Positions 55,528 to 64,000 are shown, numbered from the stretch's first letter. The stretch: DNA of 64,000 bases from Prolixibacteraceae bacterium JC049 (GCA_023369685.1 SACZ01000001.1:930381-994380); one strand, 5' to 3'. Numbers and translations: made by a program. Notes: generated by a model not told the origin, from the sequence alone.

Positions 55528-57722
55528 TAATAAAGTCTATTGCAATTGAAAATTTTCAATGCTATTCAGGCCCAAAAGAAAACAATACATTCGAATTTCG
55601 TGATGGATTGAATGTTATTATTGGTGATAATGGGTCTGGAAAATCTAAATTATATGATGCCTTCTTCTGGGTTTTATACGATAAAATATTCAACTCTTCA
55701 ACCAGAGACTTGGAACCGACTTCTCATGTTGGGATTAATCTTTTGTCTGATAGTGCAAAATTCAATTGTGAATTAAATCAATCTGTAACAGCAACAATTC
55801 AATTAATTTTAGAAGATAAGAAATCAAATAGTCAATACCCTGATGGATATTTGTTGCAACGATCTTTCAAAATAAAAAGAGTTAAAGAATTAGAAGATTT
55901 TAATGATCCGAACGCTTGGGAAGTTGCTAGCAAGAGTATTACAACCGCAGAGAAAAAGGACATTTTAAATTTTAAACCTCTGCATGGAGATGACTCATTC
56001 TCTAAAATTGTTGATAAGCTATTACCTACTGCAATGAAACCCTATCTGTGGTTTCAAGGAGAGCAAGTTGATAGTTTGATTGACTTTAAAAAAGAAGACT
56101 CATTAACCGAAGCAATAAATATTTTAAGTGATATTAGCCACTACGATTTTTTAATTGAAGTGAGTGAAAAGGTTTTTAATCAAGCTAGTGGAGCATATAA
56201 AACCGAGTTAATTCGCAATTCAAAATTGTCAAAAAATGCCAATGATCTTCAAAAAAGACAGGAAGAGTTAGAAAATAATATTAAAAAGGCAGAAAAAGAT
56301 CTTGAACAAATTCAGGAACAGTTGCTTTATGCCAAGGAAAACAAAGATGAACTTTTAGGAAAAATTGAAGATGCAAAGGAATTAGAAAAACTGAAAGTTG
56401 AAATTGAAACCTCAAAAAACAAGGTTAATCGCGTAAAAAACAGACTTGAAAATGCCAGAAAAAACTTCAACAGCAACCTGTTTAGTAAAAAATGGCTACT
56501 TCGAAATGCAGCTCCATATCTAGATCAATTTGAAAGTCTCTTAAAAGAGTACTACGAAAAAAGAGAAAATCAAAAAATAGATTACAAAATAGAACTTCAG
56601 CAAGAAGAAGCCAGAAAAAATAGATTGCCGGAAAATGTGCCTAATAAAGTGTATTTAGGAGAAATGCTCAAGGAAAAGCAGTGCTTTCTGTGCGATCGTT
56701 CATTCGAAGAAGGAGATCATGCTCATCAATATATTACCTCTATCTTAGAAAAAGCCAAAAGCAATAGAGTTAGATATTCTGATTTCTTGCAAAACGATTT
56801 AAAGAAGAATTTTGATGCTCTTTACACTACAGCATCCTATCTTCGAAATCACGACATAGGAACAGTTGATCAATCGATCCAAAATGAATTAGAACGAATT
56901 AATGAAATTGAAGATCAACAGCAAATTGCTATAGAAGAATACAAAACAATACAAGATAAATTGAATCATTTATTAGCCACAACAAAGGTTGATAAGGATG
57001 AATCCAACAAAATAATCAATTTATTTAACCAGCTTGATTCTTCAAAAGATCATTTCAAAGAGCAAGAAATTCACACTAAAAACCGCTTAGAGGAAAACAA
57101 AGCAGAACTAAAAAAAGTTTTAGCAGATCTTAAAGAATCTTTAGGTGCGGATATCAATCAAGGCATCGCATTACGTAAAGAAATTACCGAAGCTTTTGCT
57201 GAACTTTCCAAATCAACTCGTAACATGGTTTACGGTGAACAAATCAAGCGAATTGAAGAGGAGGCAAATAAACATTTTCAAAAAATGACAGAAGAGAATA
57301 GTTCTGTTCGCGGTCGCATCATTTTAGAAAAAAGAGGTAAAAGCTACATGCCAAAAAATGTGGATGAAAATGGCGTAGAGCTAACCTCTATCAACGATTC
57401 AAATATCATCCTAATAAAATTGGCAACAATTATGGCTATTGTTTCTGCCAAAGGAGTAACAGGATTACATCCAATGATCTCAGATGCCCCTACTTCAAAA
57501 TTTAGTGATAACTATACCATGGGTTTTTGTAAAACTATTAATAAAGTATTTAAGCAAAGCATCATAATTAGTTACGATTTCTACCAGAATTTAGAATTAC
57601 GAAACAGATTGTTAAATGAAGTAAATGGCTTGGGTAGCGTCTATGTAATCGAACCATCCACTTCTGAAGAATCAAGAATGAGTAGAATTGATTTATCCAC
57701 CAAAATTACCACCTTAAACTAA
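55524..57722 (+). CDS. SMC/Rad50-like ATPase with zinc hook, DndD-like
   Basis: 732 residues. The N-terminal ATPase half has IAIENFQCYSGP and Walker A GDNGSGKS (34-41). Two long coiled-coil arms (about 225-330 and 440-560) flank a Rad50-type zinc hook CFLCDRSF (about C387, C390). The C-terminal half has a Walker B-like PMISDAPTS (about 650) and ends in TIM-like strand residues. DndD proteins share this SMC-like plan, and a DndD role fits the cysteine desulfurase and the PAPS-reductase-family gene nearby. Rad50-like repair or anti-phage sensor roles remain possible. The 172-residue gene starts 4 nt after its stop. Confidence 0.78.
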   Translation: MIIKSIAIENFQCYSGPKENNTFEFRDGLNVIIGDNGSGKSKLYDAFFWVLYDKIFNSSTRDLEPTSHVGINLLSDSAKFNCELNQSVTATIQLILEDKKSNSQYPDGYLLQRSFKIKRVKELEDFNDPNAWEVASKSITTAEKKDILNFKPLHGDDSFSKIVDKLLPTAMKPYLWFQGEQVDSLIDFKKEDSLTEAINILSDISHYDFLIEVSEKVFNQASGAYKTELIRNSKLSKNANDLQKRQEELENNIKKAEKDLEQIQEQLLYAKENKDELLGKIEDAKELEKLKVEIETSKNKVNRVKNRLENARKNFNSNLFSKKWLLRNAAPYLDQFESLLKEYYEKRENQKIDYKIELQQEEARKNRLPENVPNKVYLGEMLKEKQCFLCDRSFEEGDHAHQYITSILEKAKSNRVRYSDFLQNDLKKNFDALYTTASYLRNHDIGTVDQSIQNELERINEIEDQQQIAIEEYKTIQDKLNHLLATTKVDKDESNKIINLFNQLDSSKDHFKEQEIHTKNRLEENKAELKKVLADLKESLGADINQGIALRKEITEAFAELSKSTRNMVYGEQIKRIEEEANKHFQKMTEENSSVRGRIILEKRGKSYMPKNVDENGVELTSINDSNIILIKLATIMAIVSAKGVTGLHPMISDAPTSKFSDNYTMGFCKTINKVFKQSIIISYDFYQNLELRNRLLNEVNGLGSVYVIEPSTSEESRMSRIDLSTKITTLN

Positions 57723-57726
57723 TATC

Positions 57727-58245
57727 ATGGTAGATATTTTAGAAGATTTAGGTCGTAAGACCCCTAGATATTCAATGAAACACAGACAACTAATTGAAGG
57801 TTTTGCCAAAAAGGGAGCCATTGATTATTATGAAAAAAGGGAAAAAAGCTATGACTTAGGTAAGTTTTTTAACAACTTCTATGAGTTTTATGTTTACGCT
57901 TCATTCATTGGGTTATATACAGACAACCCGGTTCCAATTACAAAAGGAGATGAAACAAAAACTTTTAGTGTTCCAATGCGTGATTGGACTTCCAACAATT
58001 CTGCACCAGTAGTTCAGTATCTGTGGATGGCTACCATCGTTAAATCAGGAATTGATTTAAATGATTTGGAAAGCATGGACGACAAAGGAGTAGAACGCGA
58101 AATGCGAAACATCAAAGACCGAATTGAAGCATACGCAAATGGCGGCTTCGAATTCATAGCCGCTAAAGTAGAAGAAAACTCATCCTTTTTTGATGATGAC
58201 GACTGCTTTGTGAAATTATTAAAGGAAGTAGAATTTCAAAACTAA
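57727..58245 (+). CDS. 172-residue protein of unknown function, SMC partner
   Basis: Unrecognised. A soluble, mixed alpha/beta protein with MKHRQLIEGFAKKGAIDYYE, VPMRDWTSNNSAPVVQYLWM and an acidic run FFDDDDC near the C-terminus. It does not look like the short (about 120 residue) DndE that I know, but it holds the same operon position after the SMC-like ATPase. Tight spacing on both sides (4 and 6 nt) shows it is part of the same transcript. Confidence 0.65.
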   Translation: MVDILEDLGRKTPRYSMKHRQLIEGFAKKGAIDYYEKREKSYDLGKFFNNFYEFYVYASFIGLYTDNPVPITKGDETKTFSVPMRDWTSNNSAPVVQYLWMATIVKSGIDLNDLESMDDKGVEREMRNIKDRIEAYANGGFEFIAAKVEENSSFFDDDDCFVKLLKEVEFQN

Positions 58246-58251
58246 TCCAGA

Positions 58252-59400
58252 ATGAACACAGAAATAACTAAGGAAATAGAAGAAATTGAATTACAAGAAT
58301 GGGAATCCGAAGATACTACTTCTGAAGAAATAGTATCTGATGATCATGAATTGAAAAGCCTCAGGGTAATACGTTCGAATCAAGATTACAACCTGGATTA
58401 TTTGATTGGTGCAATTGGAAAAAATATTAACCTTGGTCCTGATTATCAAAGAAGATCAAGATGGAGTAAAACTCAACAATCAAAATTGATTGAATCATTT
58501 CTCATGAATATTCCAGTTCCTCCAGTTTTTTTATATGAAAATGACTATTATGAGTATGAAGTTATCGATGGTAGACAAAGGTTAGAATCAATAAATGATT
58601 TCTTTAATAATGAGTTTAGACTTAAAGGTCTTGAGTTTTTATCCCATCTTAATGGAGCCAAGTTTAAAGATTTAGAAGATGAGACGAAAAGATTGTTATA
58701 TAGAAGAACTATTACTGCTACAATATTATTAGTTGAATCTAAAACATTTGATAAGTATGATCTTCGCATGATTTTATTTAATAGATTAAATACTGGAGGC
58801 GAAAAACTTAATGGTCAAGAATTGAGAAATGCTATCTATTCGAGTGAATTTAATGATACTATTTTTGAACTGTCAAATAATGAAAGTTTTAAATCTTTTT
58901 GGGGTATTCCAATTAATGATTCAAGTAAGCTAAAGAATAATCCATTATACCGAACAATGATGGACTGTGAACTAGTTCTTAGGTTTTTTGCTGTGAAAGA
59001 GGTATATACTTCTGATTTGGATGGTTCTATGAAAAAGATTCTTGATGATACAATGAAACTTTATAAGGAAGTTGATAAGGTAAAACTAGGAGAGATGAGC
59101 GAAGATTTTAACTCTTCCATTTCAGGATTGTTTGATAAAGTAGGTATTGAAGCTATTATTAATACTACCCTAACTAATCCGAGAAGGGCAAGAAATTTAT
59201 ATGATAGCATGCTTGTAGCTTATTCTTTAGTGGATTCTAACAGTGTTTTATCGAAGGAAATTGTTTTAAATAATCTTAATCGAATTTTAAATATTCCCGA
59301 AGAATATGATAGGATAATTACTAAAGGAAACTCAATTGAAAATATTAAATATCGTGTTGAAAAAGCAATCGAAATATTAACCTCTAATAACGATAATTAG
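58252..59400 (+). CDS. DUF262 (GmrSD/ParB-like N-terminal domain) protein
   Basis: 382 residues. The DUF262 core lies at about 40-125: LGPDYQRRSRWSKTQQSKLI, then NIPVPPVFLYEN, and the catalytic-type motif DGRQRLESI (106-114). DUF262 proteins use this ParB/sulfiredoxin-like site for nucleotide hydrolysis and occur in type IV restriction enzymes of the GmrS kind. The C-terminal part is helical without the HNH (GmrD) nuclease domain, so the nuclease function would be supplied in trans, perhaps by the HEPN protein 1 nt downstream. An N-terminal 35-residue acidic extension is present. Confidence 0.85.
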   Translation: MNTEITKEIEEIELQEWESEDTTSEEIVSDDHELKSLRVIRSNQDYNLDYLIGAIGKNINLGPDYQRRSRWSKTQQSKLIESFLMNIPVPPVFLYENDYYEYEVIDGRQRLESINDFFNNEFRLKGLEFLSHLNGAKFKDLEDETKRLLYRRTITATILLVESKTFDKYDLRMILFNRLNTGGEKLNGQELRNAIYSSEFNDTIFELSNNESFKSFWGIPINDSSKLKNNPLYRTMMDCELVLRFFAVKEVYTSDLDGSMKKILDDTMKLYKEVDKVKLGEMSEDFNSSISGLFDKVGIEAIINTTLTNPRRARNLYDSMLVAYSLVDSNSVLSKEIVLNNLNRILNIPEEYDRIITKGNSIENIKYRVEKAIEILTSNNDN

Positions 59401-59401
59401 A

Positions 59402-60208
59402 ATGCAAAGTATTTTGACTGACTTTATTGAAGACTTGAATGATGTGATTGGGGTTAATAACCTGCATAAGATGTTAGATGAGAAAAAAAACCTCAGCCCT
59501 GTAGAAGGTGTTGAAAATGATTTTCAAGCACATTTTATAGAATTACTCGATACTTATAAAAGCAATACTCAGGGGGTTCATAAAATACCTGGAACATTAA
59601 TTCCTTATGTAGCTGGCAGGTTTGAAGTGTTTGTTAGAACTGTTTTTGAAGAAACTGCAACACAAGTGGCAAAAATTCATGTAGAATTTAAAAAATTGCC
59701 ATCTGATTTTCAAAAATCCTTAATATCAGATACATCAAAAGTGATTGCCGATCCTAGAAAATTTCAACATGGCGAAGGAGCTAGAGATTCTTTTATTAGA
59801 AATCTTCACAATAACATTCATAACAATGATTTATCTGCTATAAATTATCAATGTATTTCTGCTACAGATAGAAATATGAAATCTAAAATCTTAACAGAAT
59901 TGTTTAATAAAATATCTTATAAAAGAATTTGGGATGATATTGCCTCGCAGGCTAATATTAGATTATTTTTTTATGGAGAAGATACGAATAAAACAAAAAC
60001 TGAATGTCAGAAAAAGTTAGATGGCCTTATGGATACAAGAAATAGTATTGCTCACCCATCTACTGATGTTACTTGGCTTTCAAGTAATGAACTGGCAGAA
60101 AATATCAAATTTTTAAAAGAATTTGCTACGGCGATGACTAATGTATGTCCTCTTTTCATCAAGCAGAAAGAAAGAGAGCAGTTAGCAGCTCATGCTGCTT
60201 CAAACTAG
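59402..60208 (+). CDS. HEPN-domain protein, MAE_28990/MAE_18760-like
   Basis: 268 residues. The C-terminal third carries the HEPN RNase motif Rx4H in DTRNSIAHPS (R213, H218) in a helical context with TVFEETATQVAKIHVEF upstream. HEPN proteins of this kind are metal-independent RNases or are inactive regulators in abortive-infection and toxin-antitoxin systems. It directly follows a DUF262 gene (1-nt gap), a pairing that I recall from many genomes. It probably acts as the effector, with DUF262 as sensor or antitoxin; the direction of control is inferred. Confidence 0.78.
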   Translation: MQSILTDFIEDLNDVIGVNNLHKMLDEKKNLSPVEGVENDFQAHFIELLDTYKSNTQGVHKIPGTLIPYVAGRFEVFVRTVFEETATQVAKIHVEFKKLPSDFQKSLISDTSKVIADPRKFQHGEGARDSFIRNLHNNIHNNDLSAINYQCISATDRNMKSKILTELFNKISYKRIWDDIASQANIRLFFYGEDTNKTKTECQKKLDGLMDTRNSIAHPSTDVTWLSSNELAENIKFLKEFATAMTNVCPLFIKQKEREQLAAHAASN

Positions 60209-60220
60209 CTGTATAACTTT

Positions 60221-61688
60221 ATGAGTATTTCTGCAAAAAATATAGATGAGATTAAAGAGCTTTGTGAATCATTTTCATTAGAAGTTACTAATGAAAGTGA
60301 TTCTTCTCTCAAAATATGGACAGACTATAATACAGGGCTTAGCTTGATACTTAATTTTGAAGACAGGGAAAATCAACTACTATTTTATATGCCGAATATA
60401 CGATGGTGTATTTACTGGAGATAGATCAGACTCCCAAGTAATTATAAGTTTGTTGTTCTCTGCATTTTTAAGGCAATTGAAACCCGGAATATCATGCTCT
60501 TTATATGATATTCCTCATCCTGTGGTCGAATTTGAAGTATATGGTAGATATATTATGCCTGACCAATCTCCAACATTAATGTTATCAGAGAATTGGAAGG
60601 TATTAAAAGACAATATTTTTGAATTAATAGTCACAATGGTTTCTTTTCGAGAACTATTTTGGTCTGTAGTTGGATGCCAATGTGAGGCATGCTATAAAGA
60701 GAGAAAAAAAGAAGAGCAATCCAATTATCAGTTTTCGGAGAATATTATTGGTTTATCAGAGGGGGAAACCAATAAATTTAATAGAAATACACGAGATCGG
60801 CTTGAATGGGATTTCTTTTACGATTTGGAAAATGAAGTTACTGTGATTAAATCATATAAACTTTATCAATTTTTTGAGGCGTTAAACCATGTGGAATCAA
60901 ATGAAAATAATTCCGTTAATAGAGTTAATGGAGAGTTGATTGTTAGTAGTAATTCAAATAATTTAATCCATTTTGATACGAAAAGGGAATTTGAAGATAT
61001 TTTTGCGAAATTAAGTGACTGTGTAAACAATGTTGATTACAAAATTCTATTTCCTATTGAAAATATGGTAATAGCTATCTGTAAACCCTATATTATTGCT
61101 TTAGGTCGTCCTGGAGGGTATTATGAATTTAAAATAGAAAAAGAAATAGTTAGAGAAAGACATAATAATGAAGCAAAGATTTTATTTCCAATTCCATCTT
61201 TTGTATGGTGTAAAGAAATTTGTCCTGATCAATTTGAGTTATTGATTAAAGCATTGCTTGAGCGTGAACCTAACATCAAAAAGGTGCGTAGACCAGCTCC
61301 GATAAATCAAGGGGATAAAGGAAGAGATTTAATTATCGATTGGTATGTAAGAGATGAAAATTATCTTTCTGATGAACACCCTCCTGAATTATTAATTAAA
61401 GTTGTTGGACAATGTAAAGCAAGTAATTCTACTGTTGGTAAAAGTAAAGTTTTAGATATTCGTGATACCGTTGAAACACACGATTCTAATGGATTCTTTT
61501 TGGCTGTTAGTTCTCAAATTTCTGCTCCATTAACAGAAAAGCTTGAAGAATTAAAATCGAAAAACATTTGGACTGAATGGTGGAATAGGGATGATATTGA
61601 ATCAAGATTAATGAAAAATCAAGATTTGATACCTCTCTTCTCCAAAGTAATTCAAATGAAAGCTCAAATAAAATTTGTTGAAATGTAA
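60221..61688 (+). CDS. Mrr-like PD-(D/E)xK endonuclease, interrupted by a frameshift
   Basis: A natural start at ATG 60221 (MSISAKNIDEIKELCESF) reads to a stop at 60424. The rest of the protein is in the +1 frame, where no ATG start exists upstream, only a TTG at 60357. The join lies near 60397-60399: LLFYMPN in the first frame continues as YDGVFTGDR in the second. The rebuilt protein is about 489 residues. Its C-terminal domain is a restriction nuclease: QFELLIKALLEREPNI, GDKGRDLIIDW (catalytic Asp) and VVGQCKAS (QxK). The one-base shift could be a real inactivation, a programmed frameshift or a sequencing error. It follows the HEPN gene in the same operon. Confidence 0.7.
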
Positions 61689-61691
61689 TTT

Positions 61692-61720
61692 TTAATGGCT
61701 ATCTATTCGATAGCCATTAA
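61692..61720. terminator. bidirectional terminator between convergent genes
   Basis: Perfect 12-bp inverted repeat TTAATGGCTATC / GATAGCCATTAA with a 5-nt loop. It sits between the endonuclease stop and the convergent exonuclease and contains the exonuclease stop codon. Confidence 0.75.
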
Positions 61721-62242
61721 TTTCTTATAAACCTCAAAAGTCAACCGAGCATCCTCAATCGCACTATGTTTCTCCCTTCTCTCCAAGTCGAATAAATCGA
61801 CCAAATCACTCAAAGATTTTTCCTTTTCAGGTAAAATTCCTTTTTGCGACAAAAAATAGGAAATAGATTGCACATCAATATGTCGATGGTAAATTTTATT
61901 ATACTCACGCATAAAATTATTCAAATGACACATTCTTCGAAAAAATGAAACATCAAAGTTAATATTCCAACCAGCAAATCGATAATCAGTTCCAAATTCA
62001 TTAAAAAAATGAACTAACATCTCCTTTTGCTCAGAAGCATTAACTAAATTCGATTCGTCTAATCCATGTATAGCTTTAGATTGTGCTGAAAACTTTCTTT
62101 TAGTTCTTAAGGACAAAAAAGAATGAAATTCTTTTATGATTTCATTTTCTTCATTTACTAACACTGCTCCAAACTCAATAGGATTATCCTTAAATACATC
62201 AATTCCAGTCGTTTCAAAATCCATAAAACATATATTCCTCAT
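61703..62242 (-). CDS. DEDDh-family 3'-5' exonuclease (DnaQ-like)
   Basis: 179 residues with Exo I FMDFETTGID (D8, E10), Exo II WNINFDVSFF, and Exo III HSAIEDARLT (H and D). It is a stand-alone exonuclease domain like DnaQ epsilon or RNase T, but its location at the end of a minus-strand run starting with a DndC-like gene suggests a defence or DNA-end-processing role. Its ATG overlaps the stop of the 262-residue gene (ATGA), so these two are coupled. Confidence 0.88.
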   Translation of the reverse strand: MRNICFMDFETTGIDVFKDNPIEFGAVLVNEENEIIKEFHSFLSLRTKRKFSAQSKAIHGLDESNLVNASEQKEMLVHFFNEFGTDYRFAGWNINFDVSFFRRMCHLNNFMREYNKIYHRHIDVQSISYFLSQKGILPEKEKSLSDLVDLFDLERREKHSAIEDARLTFEVYKKLMAIE

Positions 62243-63027
62243 AAATTTACTTCTTCAAAAGGTGTCTCTTTTTTATGCATCAACTCAAATTCTCGTACAA
62301 ATTTATTATAAAGTGCTTTTTTATTTATTGTTTTTTGTGCCCTAATTGCAAATGGGACCCATTCTTTTGCATCATAGATCTTAGATGGGACAACGTAAAT
62401 TTCATCATCACAGATATAAAATGAATAATTAATGGGATATTTTTTGTTAAGATAGAGTTTCAATTCTCCATTTAACTCTTTATTATTACTGAGCTCTTTC
62501 AACTTATTCTGTAAAATTTCTTTAGAATCTTTTATCTTGGTTCCAAAATCTTTTATTTTCCAATAATCTTGCAACGTTTTTACAAAAGGATTGTCCTCCG
62601 CAAGCATATATATATTTATTTCAGAATCTTTTCTTCTTAACATATCGCTTAACTCTTCTGATAAGTTATTCAAAAGTGAATATCCGTAAGCAAAATACAT
62701 AATAACCTTTTCTGATCGTTGTATGGAGCATTTTAAATCTTGTACTGCATCCTTAAAACTCCCGTAATATTTAACAATTCCAGATTCATTCAAAGCATCT
62801 TTATGTTGCATTATCATAAAATGTTCCTTAGAGAAATCTTCTTTCATTAAATTTTGAAAAAAAGCCCCTACTAAAAAACTTGCATAAATAGAAGTTCCAA
62901 TTGAAATAGCGACAAGTAATAATTGATTGTCAGATCCAAAAATCCAAATAGAAAGAATTATAAGTAAAACAACAACAAGAGTGTAAACTGATAATTTACA
63001 GCAGAAAATTTTTAAATAAGTATCCAT
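62239..63027 (-). CDS. two-TM membrane protein with unknown soluble domain
   Basis: 262 residues with two membrane segments (about 14-32 and 36-56), then a cytoplasmic domain with alternating strands (KVIMYFAYGYSLL, INIYMLAED, SFYICDDEIYVVPSKI) that resembles a PLD-like or Rossmann-like fold without a clear HxK motif. I recognise no family. It is flanked by the PAPS-reductase-family gene (23 nt upstream) and the exonuclease (4-nt overlap), so the three are one unit. A membrane-anchored effector is possible; this is inference. Confidence 0.65.
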   Translation of the reverse strand: MDTYLKIFCCKLSVYTLVVVLLIILSIWIFGSDNQLLLVAISIGTSIYASFLVGAFFQNLMKEDFSKEHFMIMQHKDALNESGIVKYYGSFKDAVQDLKCSIQRSEKVIMYFAYGYSLLNNLSEELSDMLRRKDSEINIYMLAEDNPFVKTLQDYWKIKDFGTKIKDSKEILQNKLKELSNNKELNGELKLYLNKKYPINYSFYICDDEIYVVPSKIYDAKEWVPFAIRAQKTINKKALYNKFVREFELMHKKETPFEEVNL

Positions 63028-63050
63028 GATGCATTATTTTGTATTAGTAT

Positions 63051-64000
63051 TTATATAAAACAACTAGCACAACCATCACCTTCAGCATCCAACAACTCAT
63101 CCAGCCAATTCGGATCAGCCGAATTCTTCTCCTTCTTCACTCCCAAAATATCATCTTGCCAACTCGTTTTCGTTTGCAGATTCTCATAACGCCTCTTCAT
63201 GCGCTTTAGGTGTTCTCTTTTTATACCAATCACACGTTCAGGATGTGACAATTGCTCCAGGCTTTCACCCTGAATCCAGGTGTAACCATCCTTCTCATAT
63301 TTCATGGCCTCTTTAAATAAATCCGGATGCTGCTCCAGCAACCAAACCCATTCAATTTTCTGCTGATAAAAACAGAAAAAACATCCCGAACGACTTCTAA
63401 AATACTTTCCTTTCTCATCATCCACCTCATACTCTCTAGGCAAATAGTAGCTAGGCAAATCAACACTACTCTCCTCAATCAAATCGAAAATATCCTGTCG
63501 AACCAAAATATCATCATTCTCTACTAATGGAAAATAATCCAATTTCCCCACCGGATAATCAGTTGTTTTCAACCAATCAAAAACAACCTTATTAAACCCG
63601 ATCACATTTATATCCAACAAAGCCTCCAGCTTTTGCTGTATCGAAAAGAAAGGAGAAACCTCTTGTTTTGCGATCTCAAGAGCTTTTTCCAATAAATCAC
63701 CTTCCAAATGCTTTTCGTAAGAAACCGAAATTTCCTCAATTTTAGAGTTGTGTAACACTTTATTAATCACATCCACACTCCAAATATTTCTTCTGAAAGG
63801 AAAAATAGATTGAATATTCTGTCGAGTCGAGATATATCCCTCTCGATCCTCATCTCCACGAATTCCCACATACGAAATAGCCGGGCTATCACCAATTACC
63901 GTTTCAAAAGGAGCCAATTTTAAATTTTTGGTACACCATCTTGCATTCTGAGCAGGAAGATATCCACCATATTTTTTCCAAAAAAAATCAAAAGGATTAT
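63051..64000 (-). CDS. PAPS-reductase-family PP-loop protein, DndC-like, 5' end outside the window
   Basis: The C-terminal about 316 codons of a longer gene; an apparent TTG start at 63917 is internal, because the frame stays open to the right edge and the extra residues belong to the fold (WKKYGGYLPAQNARWCTKNL then KLAPFE). The RWCTxxLK and GIRGDEDREGY motifs are those of PAPS-reductase/DndC ATP pyrophosphatases, which activate a DNA site for sulfur insertion. A Cys cluster SGCFFCFYQQKIEWVW and a C-terminal CASC could bind an Fe-S cluster or carry sulfur. The type 4 BREX PAPS reductase (BrxP) is an alternative; no PglZ is seen here. It is the first visible gene of the minus-strand unit. Confidence 0.82.
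   Translation of the reverse strand, partial: NPFDFFWKKYGGYLPAQNARWCTKNLKLAPFETVIGDSPAISYVGIRGDEDREGYISTRQNIQSIFPFRRNIWSVDVINKVLHNSKIEEISVSYEKHLEGDLLEKALEIAKQEVSPFFSIQQKLEALLDINVIGFNKVVFDWLKTTDYPVGKLDYFPLVENDDILVRQDIFDLIEESSVDLPSYYLPREYEVDDEKGKYFRSRSGCFFCFYQQKIEWVWLLEQHPDLFKEAMKYEKDGYTWIQGESLEQLSHPERVIGIKREHLKRMKRRYENLQTKTSWQDDILGVKKEKNSADPNWLDELLDAEGDGCASCFI

Noticed and set aside
63051-63917. complete 288-residue gene starting at TTG 63917
   Set aside because: The frame is open to the window edge and the upstream residues contain the conserved ARWCT motif, so the gene is truncated by the window.
51968-64000. BREX type 4 system
   Set aside because: A PAPS-reductase-family gene is present, but no PglZ, BrxC or BrxL-like gene is visible in this window; genes beyond 64000 could change this.

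Overview
The window looks like a chromosome segment of a Bacteroidota bacterium, probably of the order Marinilabiliales or a close relative (inference). It carries a SusC/SusD pair, a FecI/FecR-type sigma and anti-sigma pair, lipoprotein signal peptides typical of the phylum, TAnnTTTG promoter boxes, and the housekeeping order pyruvate kinase - aroQ - xerD that I recall from Bacteroides-like genomes. GC content is low to moderate. By eye it is lowest in the last 12 kb.

Layout. (1) 0-9.5 kb is housekeeping: the 5' end of pyruvate kinase, aroQ, xerD, pckA, a glycosyltransferase, a YiiX-like cysteine hydrolase, nfo, an ABC-F ATPase and rlmB, with clear rho-independent terminators. (2) 9.8-35.8 kb is a large polysaccharide-utilisation locus (PUL). 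The minus strand carries a GH29 fucosidase, four formylglycine sulfatases, a beta-propeller glycosidase, two GH20 hexosaminidase-type enzymes, a GH95 enzyme and a GHL6/GH151-like enzyme. The plus strand carries a divergent ECF sigma / anti-sigma / SusC / SusD unit. The enzyme set points to a fucosylated, sulfated glycan containing N-acetylhexosamine, such as a mucin-like or other animal or marine glycan. SusC has an N-terminal STN domain, so substrate import is probably wired through FecR and the sigma factor to transcription.

(3) 36-49 kb is mixed accessory and regulatory content. A TetR - SDR - metallo-hydrolase unit has two matching operators. It is followed by a PAP2 phosphatase fused to a probable outer-membrane barrel, a LytS/LytTR two-component pair with a His-rich extracytoplasmic loop, a 51-residue membrane peptide, a possible outer-membrane protein, a membrane AraC regulator, DUF2200 and DUF3267 proteins, a 5'-nucleotidase and a polysaccharide deacetylase. 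(4) 47-51.9 kb is gene-poor and full of decayed intergenic repeats, including a 43-bp tandem array of at least nine units.

(5) 51.9-64 kb is a defence-type island. A plus-strand run encodes a DndA-like cysteine desulfurase, a PLD-helicase, a 73-residue protein, a zinc-hook SMC-like ATPase, a 172-residue protein, a DUF262 protein, a HEPN RNase-like protein and a frameshifted Mrr-like endonuclease. It converges on a minus-strand run of a DndC-like PAPS-reductase-family protein (running off the window), a two-TM protein and a DEDDh exonuclease. The desulfurase, PP-loop enzyme and SMC-like ATPase together suggest a divergent DNA phosphorothioation-type modification and restriction system. Several of its components I do not recognise.
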